64,000 nucleotides of DNA, taken from positions 2,170,001 through 2,234,000 of the forward strand of contig OZ252261.1 in assembly GCA_965249955.1 (NCBI GenBank), given 5' to 3'. How positions within the stretch are numbered: position 1 is the first letter of the stretch; every line of letters begins with the position of its first letter. The position numbers were made by a program, and so were the translations under genes. The notes below the pieces were generated by a model. That model was given only the letters and a program-made list of their open reading frames with translations. It did no database searches and was not told the origin of the DNA. This document shows positions 60,671-64,000 of this stretch, piece by piece. The stretch is from SB11 sp965249955. Lineage in GTDB: Bacteria > Bacteroidota > Bacteroidia > UBA8524.

Positions 60671-61303
60671 TTATTGTGCAACAAAGTCAAAATCAGCAAT
60701 TTTTACAAAATCTTTATACTTAGGATTAACCGCATCAAAATACGATACCGTTACCTGTATTAATTTTCCATTGTTTTGTATAACACCGTCAAACCTCATT
60801 CTTTTATCATTGTTTGCACCCAAAATAAATTCGCGCAATAAATCGTTTCTGTTATAGGCTTGAAAATGGATAGTTTTAGTGGTAAAAAGCTGATGAAACT
60901 CTTGATAAACTATATAAGGGTTCATTGAAGTATCAATCCTCATTTGGGCTACAAAAGAGTCGTCTCGGTTTACATAATTATTAAACTCGGGTTGACTTCC
61001 CGGTGTTATAGCTAAATTTTTCACTACGTAAATATTAGTATTAACTCCGTTCGAATCGCATTTTTCGCCATAAAAGGTGGGTAGGCAATTGCACTTACCG
61101 TTATTACAGTCTCCCCATCCACAATCTACATTATAGCAGCTGTCTTTCGTTTCACAATTAGTGCCACTATATCCAGGTGGGCAATCGCATTTCCCATCGT
61201 TACAAATTCCGCCGTTTAGGCAGTTAACATCTTTACAATTATCTTTTTTGCAGGCGGCAAAAATTAGTAAGCCACAAACAGTTAACAATTTGATTAGTTT
61301 CAT
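60671..61303 (-). CDS. EGF-like domain lipoprotein, copy 1
   Basis: A 210-residue lipoprotein (LTVCGLLIFAACKKDN). Two EGF-like modules follow immediately: CKDVNCLNGGICNDGKCDCP with PGYSGTNC, then CYNVDCGWGDCNNGKCNCLP with TFYGEKC. The 140-residue C-terminal domain is mainly beta and unknown (VNTNIYVVKNLAITPGSQPE ... FDFVAQ). EGF modules are rare in bacteria but common in such Bacteroidota lipoproteins. Its signal peptide and first EGF module are nearly identical to those of the copy at 63159-63782, while the C-terminal parts differ. Confidence 0.78.
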   Translation of the reverse strand: MKLIKLLTVCGLLIFAACKKDNCKDVNCLNGGICNDGKCDCPPGYSGTNCETKDSCYNVDCGWGDCNNGKCNCLPTFYGEKCDSNGVNTNIYVVKNLAITPGSQPEFNNYVNRDDSFVAQMRIDTSMNPYIVYQEFHQLFTTKTIHFQAYNRNDLLREFILGANNDKRMRFDGVIQNNGKLIQVTVSYFDAVNPKYKDFVKIADFDFVAQ

Positions 61304-61584
61304 GTGGGTTTAACGCCAAGCATTTTCTTATTAGTGTACCTATAGTATATTTTTCGACTAATTTTTGGCTCTTATATAATAATAAGTGCAGTTTATCAAC
61401 TGGCTGTAGAGGTTTGTTGCAGTTATAAGCTATTAATGATTGCCTTAATAGCTTTAGCAAAACACAACAGTACAGCAGTCAAACTCAGTTTAGATTAGCT
61501 TATTCCTTAACTCATATCAAAACAAAGCTCATCTTTTGTTATTCGCTTACTGTTATATCTTTCATAAATTTATGCAAGGGGGTA

Positions 61585-62199
61585 CTAACTTTTTCCCAAC
61601 TTATACTCGACAGGTATTTCAAATCCACTAAAATTATTCGTTAATCCCATTATAAGAAGCAACGCAACAACAAAACCCAACGCAACTATTATTTGTGCTT
61701 GTTGTTTAGGGTTTAGCATTAAAAGGTTGACTTTCATTTTTTTAGCATGGACTACACCAATATGAATAAAGAATGCTAAAATGCCCAGAAAATAATAAGG
61801 GATAAAAAATATATTGTAGGGGAAGGTGTTTAATCCGGCAGCTCCAAAATAAAAATTGGTATCTAAATTCAAAAAATACCTACCTGTAAAAATTGCACTT
61901 ACATGGATTAGAAAAAATAGCAACAGATATACACCGCTTATTTTTTGTAGTGTAATATAAAAATTTTGAGGTTGTTTTTTTAGTTTTTGCCATAAGCGAA
62001 ACCCCGTTATTATTTGTACAGCCACTGCACCTATTAGTAATATTTCGGTGAAGTATGTTCGGTAGGTTTGTCTAAATACATTCATCAGTTCTATGTGTTT
62101 TTGTACGCCTAAAAAAACGGCAAAATGATTAATAAGGTGTAAAAAAATAAATAGTATTACTACCAGTGCTGAGAGGCGGTGTACACGTTTAAAATCCAT
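61585..62199 (-). CDS. Five-helix membrane protein, possible heme-b cytochrome
   Basis: A 204-residue membrane protein with five predicted helices. Four or more His are placed within helices (HRLSALVVILFIFLHLINHF, FLIHVSAIF, FFIHIGVVHAKK), as in cytochrome b-type subunits of succinate dehydrogenase or related quinone-linked complexes. No partner flavoprotein or iron-sulfur gene is nearby, so the heme call is inferred. The Crp/Fnr gene lies 44 bp upstream in the same direction; the pair may be an operon in which the regulator controls it. The 281 bp after this gene's end hold no gene. Confidence 0.6.
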   Translation of the reverse strand: MDFKRVHRLSALVVILFIFLHLINHFAVFLGVQKHIELMNVFRQTYRTYFTEILLIGAVAVQIITGFRLWQKLKKQPQNFYITLQKISGVYLLLFFLIHVSAIFTGRYFLNLDTNFYFGAAGLNTFPYNIFFIPYYFLGILAFFIHIGVVHAKKMKVNLLMLNPKQQAQIIVALGFVVALLLIMGLTNNFSGFEIPVEYKLGKS

Positions 62200-62243
62200 G
62201 CTGCAAAACTATTGCAGGAAAAAATGTTACGGTTTGATATACA

Positions 62244-62837
62244 TCAAATTCGGTAATTTGGATTTCGTATTCTACTAAGTGTTTCTAGTGTAATTCCCAA
62301 GTACGAGGCAATATGTTTTAGCGCAACTCGCTGGCCAATTTCAGGAGACTGTTCTAATAAATCATTATACCGTTGGTAAGCCGATGCAAACTGTAATGAA
62401 AAAATTCTACGTTGCAGTTTCAGTATAGTGTGCTCTAATACACGATTAGTTAAAAGTAAAAAATCAGGATATTTTAACATTAACTTTTCAGCCATATCTT
62501 TATGTATTTCAATACATAGTGATGTCTCTAGTGATTGTATGCTGTGCGGGCTTGGAGTATTTTGAAAGTAGCTGTTAATACCGCTTATAAATTCATTTTC
62601 AAAAGCAAACCAATCAGTTATTTCGCGACCGTCTTTATTATAAAAAGCCCTCATACTGCCTTCAATAATAAAATAAGCCTTTTGCGTAGTTTTTCCTTCT
62701 TCAATTACTAGTTCATTAGCTGAATACTCCTTTTGGGTTGAAACTGCTAAAAATTCATGCCAACATTCTTCAGAAAGCGGGTAATAGTGTTTGGTGATTG
62801 CGGCAAAAGTTTCGTTACTATTTATGTCAAAAGCCAT
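62244..62837 (-). CDS. Crp/Fnr-family transcriptional regulator
   Basis: I start at the ATG at 62837 (197 residues, beginning MAFDINSNETF); the upstream ATG at 62870 is less likely. Residues 10-130 are a cyclic-nucleotide-binding-like domain (YSANELVIEEGKTTQKAYFI and EGSMRAFYNKDGREI). The C-terminal helix-turn-helix is VALKHIASYLGITLETLSRI. The form is that of small Bacteroidota Crp-like regulators without an iron-sulfur cluster. The effector-binding pocket lacks the classic cAMP Arg/Ser pair as far as can be seen. It probably regulates the membrane protein gene 44 bp downstream. Confidence 0.85.
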   Translation of the reverse strand: MAFDINSNETFAAITKHYYPLSEECWHEFLAVSTQKEYSANELVIEEGKTTQKAYFIIEGSMRAFYNKDGREITDWFAFENEFISGINSYFQNTPSPHSIQSLETSLCIEIHKDMAEKLMLKYPDFLLLTNRVLEHTILKLQRRIFSLQFASAYQRYNDLLEQSPEIGQRVALKHIASYLGITLETLSRIRNPNYRI

Positions 62838-63080
62838 GTTATCATCAAAGCTAAAGCAATAATCACTCAAAATACAAGCAACTATTACTGATATGTAGCA
62901 ACTGAGGGTTTAATAGATAACCTTGCAGTTTTAATAACAGCAACCCTATTTTCTAATTAGTCTATTACAATATGCTTTCCTATGAAATTAAAGGCTACTC
63001 AAAAGCTATAGGTCTTTCCCTACTGCGACTCCAATCTGTAGGTTGGGTTATCAATTTGTTATGCCGCTTTGTTAAAAATG

Positions 63081-63131
63081 GGGTGGTGTATCACCCTGTT
63101 TAGTAGAAGGAGTAAGGTGGCTATAGCTACC
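63081..63131. repeat. Two adjacent short hairpins downstream of EGF-like copy 2
   Basis: The first hairpin is GGGTGG/TCACCC around TGTA (63081-63096). The second is the imperfect palindrome GGTGGCTATAGCTACC (63116-63131). They lie within the 288-bp spacer between the Crp/Fnr start and the end of EGF-like copy 2. They may act as a terminator on the minus strand. Nothing else was seen in this spacer. Confidence 0.35.
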
Positions 63132-63158
63132 CAAGAAGAAAGAATTGGCGGAGCATTT

Positions 63159-63782
63159 TTATTGGATTTTTATCAAATCGTATGAGATAATATCTCTGTA
63201 AGTATTACCTGATTGGTAGTAACGGTTAACGAGTACGTGAATTGAGTCGCCATTATTATAATAAGTACCCCTACGACCATCAATGTAATCACCAGTGCTT
63301 ATATGATTGTCTGAGTTTTGGAAATACGAATTGTTAATATTTAAATATTCGTATTTAAAATCCGAATTAGATAATGTAAGATTCACTTCTTTTGATTTAA
63401 TGGTAACCAAGGCCAAAAGGGTATCATTAAGCTTTATATACTTAGTGTAATCAATTCTGCCGGGACCACTGATGTCAGAAATCAGGTTGATGTTTTTTAC
63501 TATATACCTTTTATTATGTACTAAACTGTTTTCACAGTTCTTTCCATAAAAAGTAGTTAAGCAGGCACACGAATCGCCTTTGCAGGTGCTGCCGTTTTCG
63601 CATTTCAGGCCGAAGCAGCTGTCGCGTACCTCGCAATGTTCACCACTAAAGCCATCAGGGCAATCGCATTTACCATCGTTACAAATTCCGCTGTTTAGAC
63701 AGTTAGTGTCTTTGCAATTATCTTTTTTGCAGGCAGCGAAAATTAGCAAGCCACAAACAATCAGCAATTTGGTTAATTTCAT
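63159..63782 (-). CDS. EGF-like domain lipoprotein, copy 2
   Basis: A 207-residue lipoprotein (LIVCGLLIFAACKKDN) with two EGF-like modules, CKDTNCLNSGICNDGKCDCP and CFGLKCENGSTCKGDSCACL, and a C-terminal beta-rich domain (RYIVKNINLISDISGPGRID ... ISYDLIKIQ). The first 45 residues closely match copy 1 at 60671, whereas the C-terminal domains are only weakly similar. This suggests duplication followed by rapid change of the exposed part, or gene conversion of the 5' end. Both are on the minus strand, separated by the Crp and membrane protein genes. The 218 bp from 63783 to the window end hold no recognisable gene. Confidence 0.78.
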   Translation of the reverse strand: MKLTKLLIVCGLLIFAACKKDNCKDTNCLNSGICNDGKCDCPDGFSGEHCEVRDSCFGLKCENGSTCKGDSCACLTTFYGKNCENSLVHNKRYIVKNINLISDISGPGRIDYTKYIKLNDTLLALVTIKSKEVNLTLSNSDFKYEYLNINNSYFQNSDNHISTGDYIDGRRGTYYNNGDSIHVLVNRYYQSGNTYRDIISYDLIKIQ

Positions 63783-64000
63783 ACAATTGCAAACGGGGTA
63801 AACATGCGTTTAGTATTTGTATCACAGTGTAATAGGTTTAAAAATGATACTAAAATTGCATAAAAGTGACCGCTTATTGTCAATTACTACCCACTTATAA
63901 GTAGTATCTGCCCACTTATAAAGTTTCATTGTTATTATTTTAGTATAATACAAAAAGCAGTTAGTTTTATTAGTGTTTAATGTAAGTACTTTTCTTATTA

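Noticed and set aside
61239..61460. A 73-residue minus-strand frame upstream of EGF-like copy 1
   Set aside because: It overlaps the true start and signal peptide of the EGF-like gene in another frame and has no features of its own.
1..64000. tRNA, rRNA or integrase-att sites associated with the AT-rich cassette
   Set aside because: I looked for T-loop sequences, rRNA stretches and recombinase motifs and saw none, so a tRNA-targeted island is not supported.

Overview
The window is a chromosomal segment from a member of the Bacteroidota. The evidence is three type IX secretion (T9SS) cargo proteins (two with type A and one with type B C-terminal sorting domains), a TonB-dependent receptor paired with a DUF4249 lipoprotein, lipoproteins of the CKKD/CKN type, and promoters of the Bacteroidota form (TAnnTTTG). 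Several of these promoters sit almost on top of the start codon. The family cannot be fixed from sequence alone; Chitinophagales, Sphingobacteriales and Flavobacteriales all remain possible. I saw no rRNA, tRNA, CRISPR array, integrase or transposase gene.

Layout. 1-2.7 kb: a cut-off membrane protein gene, two small membrane or envelope genes and a Ppx/GppA phosphatase. 2.7-9.0 kb: two overlapping paralogous subtilases exported by T9SS. 9.0-14.1 kb (minus): a tight operon of kynurenine 3-monooxygenase, a TerB-DnaJ co-chaperone, an NTF2-like protein, truA and an ABC exporter. 14.4-18.4 kb: a giant PKD-repeat T9SS type B protein. 18.4-28.5 kb (minus): three cell-surface gene pairs: TonB receptor/DUF4249, ice-binding-like adhesin/OmpA, and RnfD-like/DUF2330. 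29.1-31.1 kb: an MbnH-type di-heme peroxidase and its MbnP partner. 31.2-33.9 kb: a KDO operon of kdsA, a transaldolase-CBS fusion and a KdsC-like phosphatase. 34-39.2 kb: amidohydrolase, MsbA-like ABC exporter and UbiA prenyltransferase. 39.2-41.5 kb: a composite palindromic repeat followed by an AT-rich two-gene cassette (four-helix membrane protein plus P-loop kinase-Nudix fusion) with foreign-looking arginine codons. 41.5-50.4 kb: ABC-F protein, two FKBP isomerases, an AT-rich LRR-like gene, a GT-C glycosyltransferase, a ureohydrolase-fold protein that has lost its metal ligands, and a THUMP-like methyltransferase. 50.5-53.7 kb: YtxJ, a Cys-motif protein, a second MbnP/MbnH pair and OsmC. 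53.8-57.7 kb: lipA, a toxin-antitoxin pair and a second glycosyltransferase. 57.7-58.3 kb: a second composite repeat. 58.3-64 kb: aconitase, two paralogous EGF-like lipoproteins, a heme-b-like membrane protein and a Crp/Fnr regulator.

How the genes work together: most are housekeeping (lipoylation, TCA cycle, tRNA modification, LPS KDO synthesis, protein folding) or envelope and secretion functions. The best candidates for something undescribed are (i) the transaldolase-CBS fusion in the KDO operon, which sits where arabinose-5-phosphate isomerase would be expected, (ii) the membrane protein/kinase-Nudix cassette next to a repeat element, (iii) two MbnP/MbnH pairs whose MbnP copies differ at the tryptophan motif, and (iv) composite hairpin elements that recur with the same internal order.
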